A stretch of DNA of 64,000 nucleotides from contig NC_087109.1 of the NCBI RefSeq assembly GCF_963855985.1, forward strand, positions 3,058,001 through 3,122,000, given 5' to 3'. The number at the start of each line of letters is the position of its first letter. The stretch's first letter is position 1. Positions 34,941 through 45,756 of the stretch are shown piece by piece. Both the position numbers and the translations under genes were made by a program. The notes under the pieces are model-generated. The model saw only the letters and a program-made list of their open reading frames with translations, searched no databases and was not told the origin of the DNA. Origin of the DNA: Ostrinia nubilalis. Its lineage: Eukaryota; Arthropoda; Insecta; Lepidoptera; Crambidae.

Positions 34941-37900
34941 ATGGGCAAGGATAAAGCCCACCGACGTCGTCGGTCCAAGTCTCGGAAGACGAGGGAACCC
35001 TGCCACCATGCAGCGGTTTCTGATGAAGACCGGAGCCGCAGCCAGTCCAGAGGTCGCTCTCCAACCCGGTCCCCGTTCATCCGGCGTTCAAGACGGAGGA
35101 GGTCGCGCTCGAGGTGCTCACGGCGCTCAAGATCTACTTCAAGGCGGCCAGATTCACGTGAGCATATCAGATTTAATAATTCCAAGGATAGAAGGTTATC
35201 ACCTAAATCAAGATCAAGGTCGAGGTCTAGACTAAACGTGCCGCAATCGCCTGTATCTAATGTAGCTAATACGAATAATAGCAATGATGTCCAGAATATG
35301 TTTTTTCAGAAATTTCTTGATGTAATGAGTAATTTAAAAACTAGTAGCGACAGTGACAAGTTCCCGGTCTTAAATGTTGTACCCGAATTTGACCCTTTAA
35401 ATAAGGAACAGACTGTAGATGCATGGATTCATAAGGTAGATGAATGCGCTCAAATATACGGATGGAGTGATAGGCAGATAGTTCATTACGCGATGTCTAA
35501 GCTTCAGGGTATAGCAAAAACGTGGTATCAGGGGTTACCTTCTCTACTTCATTCGTGGTCCGAATGGAAAATAAAGCTGCGTGAATCTTTCCCAACGAGG
35601 GAAAATTACGCAGAATTATTATCGGAAATGCTAGCCAAACGTGTTCGTTACGGAGAATCTTTGGATCTATATTACTATTCAAAAATGAACCTCTTGAATC
35701 GTTGCGAAATCACAGGTAGACGCGCAGTAGACTGCTTGTTAGCTGGTATTGATGATCGGAATGTACGGGTAGGCGGACAAAGTGCCGAGTTTAATGAACC
35801 TGAACAAGTTCTCAAGTTTTTGAAATCCATTAAGGTAGGACATGATAGAACCAATAACGACGTCGCGAGGAATAGGGACAGGGAAAAACGGAATAATAAC
35901 CCAACTCATTCTAATGATAGAACTGCTAATATCTATCTAAAGTCCAATAATAATAATTTACTATGCTATAACTGCAATGAGAAGGGTCATCCATTTTTCC
36001 GCTGCCCAAAGCCCAGGCTACAATGCACAAATTGCAAACTATTAGGTCACTTAGTCGCGGACTGCCCTAAATCGAAAAATAGTATTGCCACAGACGATAA
36101 GAGTAAAAGCGTGTTAAATGTTGATTACGGGGTCAATACTAGCCTTAAATATAAGATGCCTGCCAAAATCAATAATCAGTTGTTGCATTGTTTAGTTGAT
36201 TTAGGTAGCGAAGGTACTTTGATACGAGTTAGCGAAGCCAAACGGCTACAATTGAAATGGCAGGAAGTAAGTGGCCCATTGCTAAAAGGTATTGCTGATG
36301 CTGCATGCCTCCCTATTGGTTCGTTATATGCAACTGTTGAGATACAGGGGATTACCGAACATAATGTAAACATTCTTGTAGTCGATGACCATATCATACC
36401 ATGTCCCCTCTTATTAGGTCACACGTTTACAGAACGCCCTACCATTAAAATCATAAAAACGGGCACAGATGTGATATTCCAAAAATCTGACCTTTATAGA
36501 ACCGTAAAATGCACACTTGTTAGCTCTAGTGATGTTTTTTTGGGGTCTCACGAAATTAAATCAGTACCAGTAAAAAGTCCAAATGGATATACCGGTACTA
36601 TTTACGTTCATGGTAGTCTAAGGTACGTTCCAAATAGAGAACATTACCTATTACCTGGTGAATACCGGTTAAAAGATGGCGTAGGAAGCGTCCTGATTCA
36701 AAACTTGGGTAATAGTGAATTTAGGTTCAAGTCTGGCGAATTAGTTACAAGAAGTTATTCTATAAACGCCATTAATATTAATTACTTAGATTCTTGCCAG
36801 GATGATTTTGATACTAGTATTAAAAGTGGCGATACATTGACTCAAGGTCAAGAAGCTAAGCTAAAAAAGTTGCTCAACGACTACAAGAACTGTTTTTCGT
36901 CTGGGTTAAAGGATTTGGGATTTACTACAGCCACTGAAATGACTATAGAGTTAACGGACACGGAACCAGTAGTATATCGTCCGTATCGACTACCGTATAA
37001 CGAACGTCAGCAGGTTAAGGATATGGTTCAAGATATGTTAGACTGCGACATCATTAGAGAGTCTAGTTCTCCTTATGCTAGCCCAATAGTATTAGTTAAC
37101 AAGAAATCGGGAGAAAAGAGGCTATGCGTAGACTACCGTGCACTAAATCGAAAAACAAAACGTGAACATTACCCCCTGCCAAGAATTGAGGATCAACTCG
37201 ATAGACTCTCTGGTAGTAAGCTATACATTACACTCGATTTAGCGTCAGGGTACTATCAGATACCTATTGCGGAACAGTCTCGTGAAAAAACTGCGTTCGT
37301 GACCCCGGACGGTCAGTATGAATACAAAAGGATGCCTTTTGGGCTTGTTAACGCACCTTCTGTATTTCAACGTACAATGAATAAAATAGTCCAAAACTCA
37401 CCTGTTCGTGCGTACACAATTGTATATATGGATGATATCCTTATCCCGGCTAGCTCGTTCGAGGAAGGTTTGTTTCGTCTAGAGGAAGTTTTAAAACTAC
37501 TTATGCAAAATGGATTAACGCTCAAACTGGCGAAATGCAACTTCTTCTTTGACGAGATCGATTATTTGGGTTATGAAGTAAGTGCAAATGGAGTAAGACC
37601 TGGTACAACAAAAACTAAAGCGATATCTGACTTCGCTCCACCAACAAACGTTCATGAGGTAAGACGATTTTTAGGGCTCGCCAGCTTCTTTAGAAGGTTT
37701 GTCAGAGGATTCGCGGCTATCGCACAACCATTGACGTCCCTTCTAAAGAAAGATGCTTCGTGGCGCTGGGGCAGTGACGAGTTGGACGCCTTCAATAAAT
37801 TAAAACAGGTACTTGTAGATAGACCAGTGCTAGCGATCTATAATCCAGAATCTGAAACTCAACTTCACACGGATGCGAGCAAGATCGGCGTTGCAGGAAT

Positions 37901-39299
37901 TCTAATGCAGAAAGACTCTACAGGTATGATACGCCCAGTTGCATATTATAGTAGACAAACTACCCCTGATGAGCAAAAATTACATTCGTACGAGCTAGAA
38001 ACCCTGGCCGTCATATCATCCCTAAGCAAGTTTAGAGTCTACCTATTAGGTATTAGGTTTAAGATCATTACAGACTGCAACGCACTTCGTACAACGCTCA
38101 CTAAACGCGACCTCATACCAAGGATAGCTCGTTGGTGGTTACAGTTTCTTGAATATGATTGCGATATAGAGTATAGATCAGGTGAAAGGATGGCACATGT
38201 AGATGCGTTGAGTAGGTGTCCGGTAGATGAACAGGATTCTATGCATTTGTTAGATATACTCGCGATTGATACTGATGATTGGTTAACCACTTATCAGCAA
38301 TCCGATGATGACATAAAGCGCATTGCTGATATACTTAACGACCCAAAGACTAGGGAAACTACTGAAATTTTCAAAAATTACAAATTGGTTAATGGTCGTG
38401 TTTATCGCATTCTTGATGATTCGAGTATACGCTGGTTAGTTCCTCGGGGAGCAAGGTGGCAACTGTTAAAAGTTAACCACGATGATATAGGTCACTTTGG
38501 CTATGATAAGACGTTAGGGCGTATAAAGGCAAATTACTGGTTTCCCAAAATGAGACGATTCATTAAGAAGTATGTGGCTGCATGTGTGGAATGCGCCCAT
38601 CACAAATTACCAAGTGGAAAGAAAGCTGGTGAACTGCATCCTATCCCAAAAGTAGATATTCCTTTTGACACAATTCATGCGGACCACTTGGGGCCATTCA
38701 TTAAAACCAAAAGGGGAAACTCTTATATATTAGTAATTGTTGATGCATTCACAAAATTTATAAATTTATCAGCTGTTCGAAACACAAAATCTGCTACAAG
38801 TATTAAGGTATTTCGTGAGCATTTTAGTTATTTTGGCACGCCAAATCGTCTTATCACTGACCAGGGGACCAGCTTTACTAGTGGTGCTTTCAAGAGTTTT
38901 GTTAAATCTACGGGGATAAAGCACGTGCTCAATGCCGTTGCAACGCCAAGAGCAAATGGTCAGGTAGAGCGGTACAACCGTACTATTTTGGCTGCTCTTG
39001 GTGCTATGAATCATGATAAACCAAATGGTATATGGGATGAGCATTTGCCCGATATTCAGTTGGGCATAAATACGACTATTCATTCAACAACAAAAAAGAC
39101 TCCAACCGAGCTATTATTCGGGAGAACGGTTACGAACCCAACTCAGGGAAAATTCAATGAAATTATTTCTGAAACTGCTCCCACTACTCAATCGTCACTG
39201 TCAGAAATAAGAGCGGAAGCTTGCGACTTAATAGAAAAACAGCAGGGCAAAGATAAGGAATCGTTCGATGCACATAGAAAAAAAAGGCGTAGAGTTTAA
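34941..39299 (+). CDS. Ty3/gypsy gag-pol polyprotein (retrotransposon)
   Basis: A single 1452-codon frame. Residues about 8-95 are arginine/serine-rich. Gag follows, with two CCHC zinc knuckles near residues 341-354 and 362-375. An aspartic protease (D-L-G-S-E, in place of the common D-T/S-G-A/S, near 419) comes next. Reverse transcriptase has the Y-M-D-D box near 829, then RNase H. Integrase has an HHCC finger (about 1180-1220) and the D, D, E catalytic residues near 1248, 1306 and 1341. It stops at 39297-39299. The likely integrase tail continues in the +1 frame (39268-39576), separated by one extra base in an A run. There is no env gene. The near-intact frame agrees with the almost identical LTRs. 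Confidence 0.9.
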   Translation: MGKDKAHRRRRSKSRKTREPCHHAAVSDEDRSRSQSRGRSPTRSPFIRRSRRRRSRSRCSRRSRSTSRRPDSREHIRFNNSKDRRLSPKSRSRSRSRLNVPQSPVSNVANTNNSNDVQNMFFQKFLDVMSNLKTSSDSDKFPVLNVVPEFDPLNKEQTVDAWIHKVDECAQIYGWSDRQIVHYAMSKLQGIAKTWYQGLPSLLHSWSEWKIKLRESFPTRENYAELLSEMLAKRVRYGESLDLYYYSKMNLLNRCEITGRRAVDCLLAGIDDRNVRVGGQSAEFNEPEQVLKFLKSIKVGHDRTNNDVARNRDREKRNNNPTHSNDRTANIYLKSNNNNLLCYNCNEKGHPFFRCPKPRLQCTNCKLLGHLVADCPKSKNSIATDDKSKSVLNVDYGVNTSLKYKMPAKINNQLLHCLVDLGSEGTLIRVSEAKRLQLKWQEVSGPLLKGIADAACLPIGSLYATVEIQGITEHNVNILVVDDHIIPCPLLLGHTFTERPTIKIIKTGTDVIFQKSDLYRTVKCTLVSSSDVFLGSHEIKSVPVKSPNGYTGTIYVHGSLRYVPNREHYLLPGEYRLKDGVGSVLIQNLGNSEFRFKSGELVTRSYSINAININYLDSCQDDFDTSIKSGDTLTQGQEAKLKKLLNDYKNCFSSGLKDLGFTTATEMTIELTDTEPVVYRPYRLPYNERQQVKDMVQDMLDCDIIRESSSPYASPIVLVNKKSGEKRLCVDYRALNRKTKREHYPLPRIEDQLDRLSGSKLYITLDLASGYYQIPIAEQSREKTAFVTPDGQYEYKRMPFGLVNAPSVFQRTMNKIVQNSPVRAYTIVYMDDILIPASSFEEGLFRLEEVLKLLMQNGLTLKLAKCNFFFDEIDYLGYEVSANGVRPGTTKTKAISDFAPPTNVHEVRRFLGLASFFRRFVRGFAAIAQPLTSLLKKDASWRWGSDELDAFNKLKQVLVDRPVLAIYNPESETQLHTDASKIGVAGILMQKDSTGMIRPVAYYSRQTTPDEQKLHSYELETLAVISSLSKFRVYLLGIRFKIITDCNALRTTLTKRDLIPRIARWWLQFLEYDCDIEYRSGERMAHVDALSRCPVDEQDSMHLLDILAIDTDDWLTTYQQSDDDIKRIADILNDPKTRETTEIFKNYKLVNGRVYRILDDSSIRWLVPRGARWQLLKVNHDDIGHFGYDKTLGRIKANYWFPKMRRFIKKYVAACVECAHHKLPSGKKAGELHPIPKVDIPFDTIHADHLGPFIKTKRGNSYILVIVDAFTKFINLSAVRNTKSATSIKVFREHFSYFGTPNRLITDQGTSFTSGAFKSFVKSTGIKHVLNAVATPRANGQVERYNRTILAALGAMNHDKPNGIWDEHLPDIQLGINTTIHSTTKKTPTELLFGRTVTNPTQGKFNEIISETAPTTQSSLSEIRAEACDLIEKQQGKDKESFDAHRKKRRRV

Positions 39300-39576
39300 A
39301 GTAGGTGACCTAGTTAGGATCATACGTGCGACAACTGGAATCGAGGGACAGTCTAAGAAACTTGAACCTAAATGTAGAGGTCCATACCGTATCAAGAAAA
39401 TACTTCCGAATGACCGATACGTAGTAGAAGACACCCCGATCACACGAAAGGGTAAACGATACGAGGCTATCATCGCGGTAGATAAAATATTTCCCTGGCT
39501 TTCCATCACACAGTCTGTTTCTTCTGATGAGATGTCATCTGATAATGAGAGTCGTAATGAGTCTGATACTTCTTGA
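39268..39576 (+). pseudogene. Integrase C-terminal segment, frame-shifted from pol
   Basis: A 102-codon frame reading VGDLVRI then GPYRIKKIL and RYVVEDTPI, the chromatin-binding-like tail usual in Ty3/gypsy integrases. It overlaps the end of the main frame by 32 nt. The shift sits in an eight-A run, so it is either a recent one-base slip or, less likely, a programmed frameshift. Confidence 0.7.
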
Positions 39577-39653
39577 ATACCTATATTTTTAGGCTTGTTA
39601 CTGTCACTACTAATTAGGCATCCACAACAATTAAGGGTCAAAATTAAGTTTGT

Positions 39654-39896
39654 TGTGCTGGTTAAGGTCATGAACCGGCACAGCAGTCATTATTGCCGGT
39701 AACGGTCAACGTCATGGACCGGGCAACTAACTTAAACACTCTAGTTAAGGTCATGAACTAGATGATCGATAAGCACCCTAGTTAAGGTCATGAACTAGAT
39801 GGTCATTATGTAAGGTTATGATTATGAATGAATGTATATATTATGTCTAAGGATGTGAGGATGAAATATCTGCACTCTAGTTAAGGTTATGAACTA
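39654..39896 (+). ncRNA. Array of hairpins with common loop AAGGTCATG
   Basis: In the 3' untranslated part of the retrotransposon, stems of 5-10 bp enclose the same 9-nt loop AAGGTCATG (AAGGTTATG in one). These are at 39654-39682, 39740-39762, 39778-39798 and 39878-39896. A bulged relative is at 39693-39726. Stem sequences differ between copies, but pairing is kept (CTAGTT/AACTAG in some, TGTGCTGGTT/AACCGGCACA in another). A role in RNA packaging, export or priming is conjecture. Confidence 0.5.
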
Positions 39897-40193
39897 AATA
39901 TTCGTTAAGTAAGGTCATGATTATGAATGTATATAATTGTCTAAGGATGTATAATAACTTGTATAATATGAAATGTAAGTTTGTATGGACATCATTCGGT
40001 AACTAAATCTATGGCTTAATGTACTGGCGTAGGTATTTAGGGAGTATAGAGTATGTATTTAGGAGGGAAAATGAGCATTATTCTAAAATCATTATAGAAT
40101 ACATTATGTAATAAACCTAGTATACATCTAAATGTAATCCAATTTCATGTTTTAAATTAACGAGAGGACTCGTTTAAAGATGGATGGCCGAGT

Positions 40194-40783
40194 TGTCGTA
40201 ATTTAACTACTTCCGGCATCAAATACTAATGTGTAATGTACATAAGTATGTCTATAAATCACTAATTAAATGTATTTTTAGTTTATTCATGATCATTATA
40301 ATTAATATTGTATTTAGTTCATTCAAAGTAACGTTGTGTCATAATTTTACTACTTCCGCTATCAAATACAAATATTTAATGTGTATAAATAGTACCATAA
40401 ATCATTAATTAAATTTATATCAGTCTATCCATAATTATTATAATTAATATTATTATAGTATAGTATTTAGTTAATATTAAGTAGTGTTGCTGACTTCCCA
40501 TTGGCCAAGGCGGGAACATCTTGGTCAATGCGACGTCCGCCGCATTGCGGTAGGGGAAGTTTCGTTATGGGTAACGGTGTCGAGGAGCGCAGTCTTGCTG
40601 CAGAATCGAAACCGTTAACATTATCCTAACCACTGTGTCGGATATCTTGTTACCTACTTATTATTGCAATAATTACTGTGCCTAAGTTATAAGAAGAAGT
40701 TACAATAAAACAAGAGTGAAGTATTTTCGTGTTCGTATTTCAACAACCCGCTGTCCTTCTGAGTTTATGATAGCTATATCATA
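40194..40783 (+). repeat. 3' LTR
   Basis: Matches the 5' LTR at all but one position. It is followed directly by the GAT-rich intron sequence of receptor E and then exon 2 at 40840. Confidence 0.85.
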
Positions 40784-40937
40784 TGATGATGATGAAGATG
40801 TTATACTGCTGTTTACTAATAATATTGTTTTCTTTTCAGATCGTGATTTATATATTTTTTTCCTTCATGCAGACATTACAACTCTTTAAAGTCGCACTTA
40901 TTTTTGCTGATAATAGAGAAACATATCTAGTAAGTAA

Positions 40938-41083
40938 TGCCCGTATTCACAAACATTACCATGAGGTCTCACAGTGCGCGTGGACATACTGGGTGTCACA
41001 TGTACCACTCACAGAGCTCTATTAAACGCTGTGCGTTCTATTTGCTGATTCACTTAAGCAAGCATCGTTTGTGAATACGGGCG
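40938..41083. mobile_element. MITE in intron 2 of receptor E
   Basis: Terminal repeats GCCCGTATTCACAAAC and complement, flanked by TAA/TAG. It begins eight bases after the exon 2 donor. Same family as 15385-15527, and shared with receptor F. Confidence 0.7.
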
Positions 41084-41439
41084 TAGGTGACAACAATATT
41101 ATTGAGATGGTTGGTTTCTGATTGAATAGATTTCTTAACAAATTATTTGTCTTTTTTCAGGTGGAATCAATTTCCTTTGTTTTATGGTCTTTTAAATATC
41201 TGATTTGTATAGGATTTTTGGGACTCGAGAGTGAGAAATTCAACATACTAATCACTGAGATTAAGGAGATGTGTTTGGGTGTTATTAGTAATAGCACTTG
41301 TTCAGGTTTGATTAATTTATTATTTTAAGTTTATTTAATTACTTACATTTTGTTTTGAGTATGTCTGATTGTTCAATCACAAGGAACAGAGAACATGGTT
41401 TAGTCATTATTCGAGTCAATTTGGAGCCAGTAATTATCC

Positions 41440-41610
41440 GGTACCTAACCATTTACGCAGCCAACGCAGCGTGGGACGTCCACCCACAAGGTGGACCGAC
41501 GACATCGTAAAGGTAGCAGGAAGGTGCTGGACGCAGGCCGCTACCAAACGATCAACATGGAAATCATTGGGGGAGGCCTATGTTCAGCAGTGGACGTCCT
41601 ATGGCTGAAA
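41440..41610 (+). mobile_element. RTE-type LINE tail in intron 3 of receptor E
   Basis: C-terminal RTE coding sequence (QRSVGRPPTRWTDDIVKVAG, then AYVQQWTSYG) lies between exons 3 and 4. The same insertion stands in F at 48421-48590. Confidence 0.75.
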
Positions 41611-42078
41611 TGATTAAAGTCTGGATGCAAGTGGCCAGGGACAGAAGTCGGTGGAATGTTGAAGAGGAGGCCTATGTTCGAAGGCGAACCCTAAAGGCTG
41701 ATATAGATTGATAGATAAATTGATTCAGTGCCCTGGAAAGGACTTACTAATTAAGAATTTGAATTTTACAGAACACCAAAGGAAGCTGTGCAAGAACATC
41801 GTCAGGAAGATGAGGACCTCCTTCACGAAGTTCTCAGCATACACCATGTTTGATGTGGGACCTGGCCTATTCCTTACCTATTGCTACCTTCTGGCCACTT
41901 ACATGATTGTGGTGTTGCAATTCCATGTTCTATAGTATTATGTTCTGTAATACATCTACCTTTTCAAATTATTAGTGTTTGTTTCATTCCAAAGCATTTT
42001 AGGACTTTTTATGAAATAACCTTAATAATGTCATCAAATAGTGTGTCCATCAATTTTTTTTATAAAAAGCGAAAGGTC

Positions 42079-42584
42079 TGACTGACTCACTCACCCATCA
42101 CGAAATCTCAGAAACTACAAGTGCTAGGAGTCTCAAATTTTGCATGGGGGTTCCTTTTAGAACGTAGGTGATCACTAAGAAGGGATTTTACGAAACTCCA
42201 CCCCTAAGGGGGTAAAACGGGACCCACGCGTACAAAGTGTGATAACGTTCTTACGAATGGTACAACAATACAGGTAAATTGTGCGACGTTTGGTTCGTGA
42301 AAAGGTGAACACTAGAATATTATCATAGAGCGGCTCGTTGTTCTGTTACAAGTTTTTTTTTTATCCACAACGAGGAATCTCTTGGCCTGTATCTCACCTG
42401 ATGGTAAGTGATGATCAGGCCGAAGATAGAAGCGAGCTTCACCCGGAAATTGGCTATTTGCATGCCAGTTGTGGTGATTTGTTATTTTACAACGTAGGTG
42501 CTCACTAAGACGGGATTTTCCAAAATTCAACCACTAAGGGGTTAAAACGGCGTCCACGCGTACGAAGTTACGGGCGGCCGCTAG
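42079..42584 (+). mobile_element. Helitron at the junction of the two duplication units
   Basis: Plus-strand Helitron sequence (GAAATCTCAGAAACTACAAG ... AAAACGGGACCCACGCGTAC). It ends in the GC-rich hairpin and CTAG at 42581-42584. It is interrupted by about 250 bp containing another dispersed repeat (GGCCTGTATCTCACCTGATG, near 42384-42405). The end of duplication unit 1 (42152) lies inside it. Confidence 0.65.
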
Positions 42585-42861
42585 TATCATAATAATAATA
42601 TAATCTATTTGAGTGCCTAATGAATGAAAAATCTACGATAATAAATTATTTGTGCTGCTAAAAAAATACACATCATCATAACTGCGCAAACTTTCTTAGT
42701 TATATTGTTGTATTTACTCTGATTATACTTACGCTATCAAAGACTGTTGCATGTCAGAAGAAAAAAGTAGAGAAACAGCTAAGGAACGGTGATTTTGTTC
42801 TAATCTACTTACTAATTTCTGTTTTTATTGATTTTTGACTCATTTCAGTTTTTATTGATTA

Positions 42862-42911
42862 CTAGCTTTTGCCCGCGACTTCACCCGCGTGAAATTTAGT
42901 TTGTTCTGGGT
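42862..42911 (-). mobile_element. Truncated Lep1-type Helitron at the left edge of unit 2
   Basis: Plus-strand CTAGCTTTTGCCCGCGACTT, then normal Lep1 sequence, up to TTCTGGGTTA. There it switches abruptly to duplicated-unit sequence. The break marks the left duplication boundary. Confidence 0.7.
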
Positions 42912-43274
42912 TACACGTGTTTTCATGCGATGGCCGAGTCTCAATATATTTATATAAAACGTTGTGTAAAAATAAGATGCTGTTAATTATTACGTAACAA
43001 CTTAATGCTTCGAGTACGGAGATTTCCAGATACAATTGATTTTCAATTGTTATGGACCACGATCGTGTTCTTAGGGACTGGACGTATTAAGACAGAAAGT
43101 CGCTTAAGTAGAGACTGAATAAATTAATAACCGACTTGGTATTACATGGATCTCACAACTTTTTACCGTAGAACAACTGAGTTGCGACTTGCGAGACTTG
43201 GTTTTTTTGACAAGTATTGTTTTTGATGGGACTAATGTTACGTAAGCAACCCGTCCGTCAAGTTGCAAATCCTA

Positions 43275-43371
43275 TCCTACTAAATATTATATGCGAAAGT
43301 TTGTGTGGATGTCTGGATATTTGTTACTCTTTCACGCAAAAACTACTGGTGAAGCCGCGGGCAAAAGCTAG
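43275..43371 (+). mobile_element. Short Lep1-type Helitron (97 bp), unit 2 copy
   Basis: Same 97-bp insertion and same flanks as 26603-26699, from TCCTACTAAATATTATATGC to GCTAG. Confidence 0.85.
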
Positions 43372-43506
43372 TGATTTTATATTTTGAGCTAAATTTTATA
43401 CTGATGGTTGAATTTACCCAGATTAACTGTATACTATATGAAGATGTTACTATAATACACATAAAAGGAAAATAAAATAAAAAAATAAAGATCATAAGTA
43501 CATATT

Positions 43507-45738
43507 TTAATTAATCAAATTAGCGATAGCAAACTGTAGTAAAACGACAGCATACGTAGTGATGAGTGAAAGAAAAGTCAGAGGCATTCTGGCATCCAAA
43601 GAGAACATATTAAATATTTTCATTTTTGAAGTAATTCTGATTAGATTGATGACATTGTTGTGAAATTCCTTCTCTTTTGCTGAAAAGAAAATAAAATCGT
43701 TGAACAGTCAGTTGGTCATAATTGATTTTTTATTATAACTAGTAAATGGACTTAACTTAATAAATTACTAAACTAAACTAGCCCATCTTTCATTGTCTAC
43801 CTACCTTAACACCGATCTAAAACACTGAAGATTTTTTTAATTTAAAAACTACGGGGATATTGTTCTATGAGTAAGTTGACCTACTGATCTTTATTGATTT
43901 TGTTATAGGTACTGTTACTAACCTGAACACTGACCACGTGTCATCCCCATCAAACTATTAACCTTCGCCTCATTCAGAACAATATAAAATCTTTGTAACT
44001 GTACACACAATATTGCTAGTATGAGAAAATTCCTGAATATCCATAAAGCGGTGAATAAAAAGCTGAAGGGAGTCACCCGCTGGAAAAAAAATGCTTGTAT
44101 TAGAATGAGATTGGAGAGTCCAAACCAGGGATGTTATGGATATCCGTAACCATAACCGAAACTTTCTGATATCCGAAATAAAAAAAAAATATCCGAAACC
44201 GTAACCGATTCACAATTTTCGGATAGTTTCGGATGTAGACAATTTAATTAGATTTCTCTATAGCATTATATAATTTAAGGGCATAACAGCCTGAATTACC
44301 TTTATAAATGCCATTTATAGCCCGGTCTGTGAGCACGTAGAATTTTGTCCAATGACCCCAAACTACCCATCCTTATCGCTCGCGCGTAATTATATTGCTA
44401 TCGCGACTGTGCGACGGGCGCCCGCAGTGAGTGTGCGAGCGCGACAGCAACATAATTACGTATAAATTTTAATTTTTTTATTACTTTTGATTCGATGTAA
44501 AGTGTGCGGCCATGAATGAACCATGTTGGACAACTATTGCAACTTGCATTCTAAAGCACAGATTTTCGTAACAGTAACTAAACTACATAAAATATTTATA
44601 ACATCCCTAGTCCAAACACCACAATAAATAAACAATTAAATTAGTAACTTACTACTGTGGAGAATTTCAGAATATCTATAGCACCTTGTATATAAAAGAG
44701 AGAGTGAATAAAACTCTCTATGTAGTAGACAAAAATCTGGAAAATACATAAAAATACAATTTTACAGATATAATTATGTTGGCAGTTGCCTTTATTCTAA
44801 ATCTAGAAGAAAAGGAAAAGTACCACCAATCTACAGTATCATTACCGAATGAAGGAATGATAGAATAGAAAGAATAAAACAGAATAGAAAAATATTTATT
44901 TGACTCAATAATATTGATATCATTATAGTACCTACTGATAGTGTCCGCTTATGTTTGATGAAAAATGTTGTAATGAATTCTATATTATAAACTTATCTAT
45001 ACAAATTCTTACCATCAACTGAAATACTTTTTTTGAAGTATCATACACTTCTAAAATTTGACTAAGAGATGCCAATTTATGCTTCGAAAAAAGATCTCTA
45101 TCTTGATCATTTGCAGTACTTTTGAAATCTAAAATCCATTGGTCTAATGCAATTTTGAGAAGTGAGATTATTTGAGTGATATAAATGATATTGGTATCAA
45201 ATACGATAAGAATTACCATAGTATATACTGTTGTTGTCAAATTTTTTCCATATAAAATAATGTATATGACAACATTAAATAAGTACATAGAGGCAATGAG
45301 AAATATGTATATCCAACTATATCTTATGACAACTTTACCGTGAATCAAAATTTGGGAATTGTAAAATTTTTGGAACGTCAAGACGAGTCTAATATTGTCT
45401 TGCCTAAACTTCATGCAAGCGTAAAAGTTTAGAATTAAGCCAGAAGTGTAGAATACAAAATTGAAAACGTCAATGATGTAGAAGAACGAGATTATTTTTG
45501 AGTAGTTGTCCAATAAGATGTGAAGGTAAATAACAATGCTGGTTGCAGTGATACACAAGACACATAATATTGTGGAATATAAACTTTTGGGGGTGATAAA
45601 GTTGTCGCGAATGGTGTACTTTGAAAAGAAATGAATGGACTGCAGCAAATCCAAAGGCCTGAAGAACGCCTTTGTATCTTCGTTGACAATATTGTAAATT
45701 AAATATTCACTTTGTCCAATGTCTATCCTGCGAGACAT
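43507..45738 (-). CDS. Gustatory receptor D' (7tm_7 family), intact, 4 exons
   Basis: Duplicate of receptor D. Exons on the minus strand are 45738-45013, 44736-44653, 44079-43923 and 43679-43507 (726, 84, 157 and 173 nt, phases 0-0-1), giving 379 residues. The start and the alternative upstream ATG (45756) are as in D. Amino-acid differences from D are few: I for L before RYSW, N for S and Y for C around LTTTV, and K for R before VFQLM. A few more lie in exon 3. The end T-Y-A-V-V-L-L-Q-F is conserved. Splice sites are all canonical. It faces F across 980 bp, as D faces E. Confidence 0.9.
44126..44609. mobile_element. hAT-like element in intron 2 of receptor D'
   Basis: Same insertion as 27457-28025, with the same GTCCAAAC 8-bp duplication (44118-44125, 44610-44617). 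It is shorter by about 85 bp next to the nested family-P MITE (44320-44461). Confidence 0.8.
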
Positions 45739-45756
45739 GTTCGAGTCAAGTGTCAA

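Larger units (their letters stand above)
33642..40783 (+). mobile_element. Young Ty3/gypsy LTR retrotransposon
   Basis: Complete element in intron 1 of receptor E, with LTRs of about 590 bp, an internal gag-pol frame and no env. The LTRs (33642-34231 and 40194-40783, ends uncertain by 1-3 bases) differ at one position (A at 34211, G at 40763). It landed in a GAT repeat, so the target duplication cannot be read uniquely (TGAT fits). Unit 2 of the duplication has the empty site near 47765-47800. Confidence 0.9.
30128..41935 (+). pseudogene. Gustatory receptor E, exon 1 split by a Helitron
   Basis: Plus-strand subfamily member. Coding pieces are 30128-30681 plus 33113-33320 (exon 1), 40840-40929, 41161-41305 and 41772-41935. 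Ignoring the insertion they join in frame (762+90+145+164 nt, 386 codons, phases 0-0-1). The N-terminus has NNYLDKDVQQFLLPLRIPF and SKYWIHDNFIT, and the last exon ends T-Y-M-I-V-V-L-Q-F-H-V-L. A 2431-bp Helitron after base 30681 puts TAG at 30683-30685. A 7.1-kb LTR retrotransposon also lies in intron 1. Apart from the Helitron I see no disabling change, so loss is recent. The copy in unit 2 (F) shows the uninterrupted exon. Confidence 0.85.
26262..42152. repeat. Tandem duplication, unit 1 (with later insertions)
   Basis: From TTACACGTGTTTTCATGCG at 26262 to GCATGGGGGTT at 42152 this segment is collinear with 42911-49135. It holds receptor D, the divergent intergenic region and receptor E. 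It is longer only because of the 2431-bp Helitron at 30682-33112 and the LTR retrotransposon at 33642-40783. Without these it is about 6.3 kb. Confidence 0.85.

Noticed and set aside
35008..35284. Arginine- and aspartate-rich ORFs on both strands over the gag start
   Set aside because: Shadows of the RS-rich gag coding sequence in other frames.
39268..39576. Separate retrotransposon accessory gene
   Set aside because: Its motifs (VGDLVRI, GPYRIKKIL) are those of an integrase C-terminus. It is better read as the pol tail after a one-base shift.
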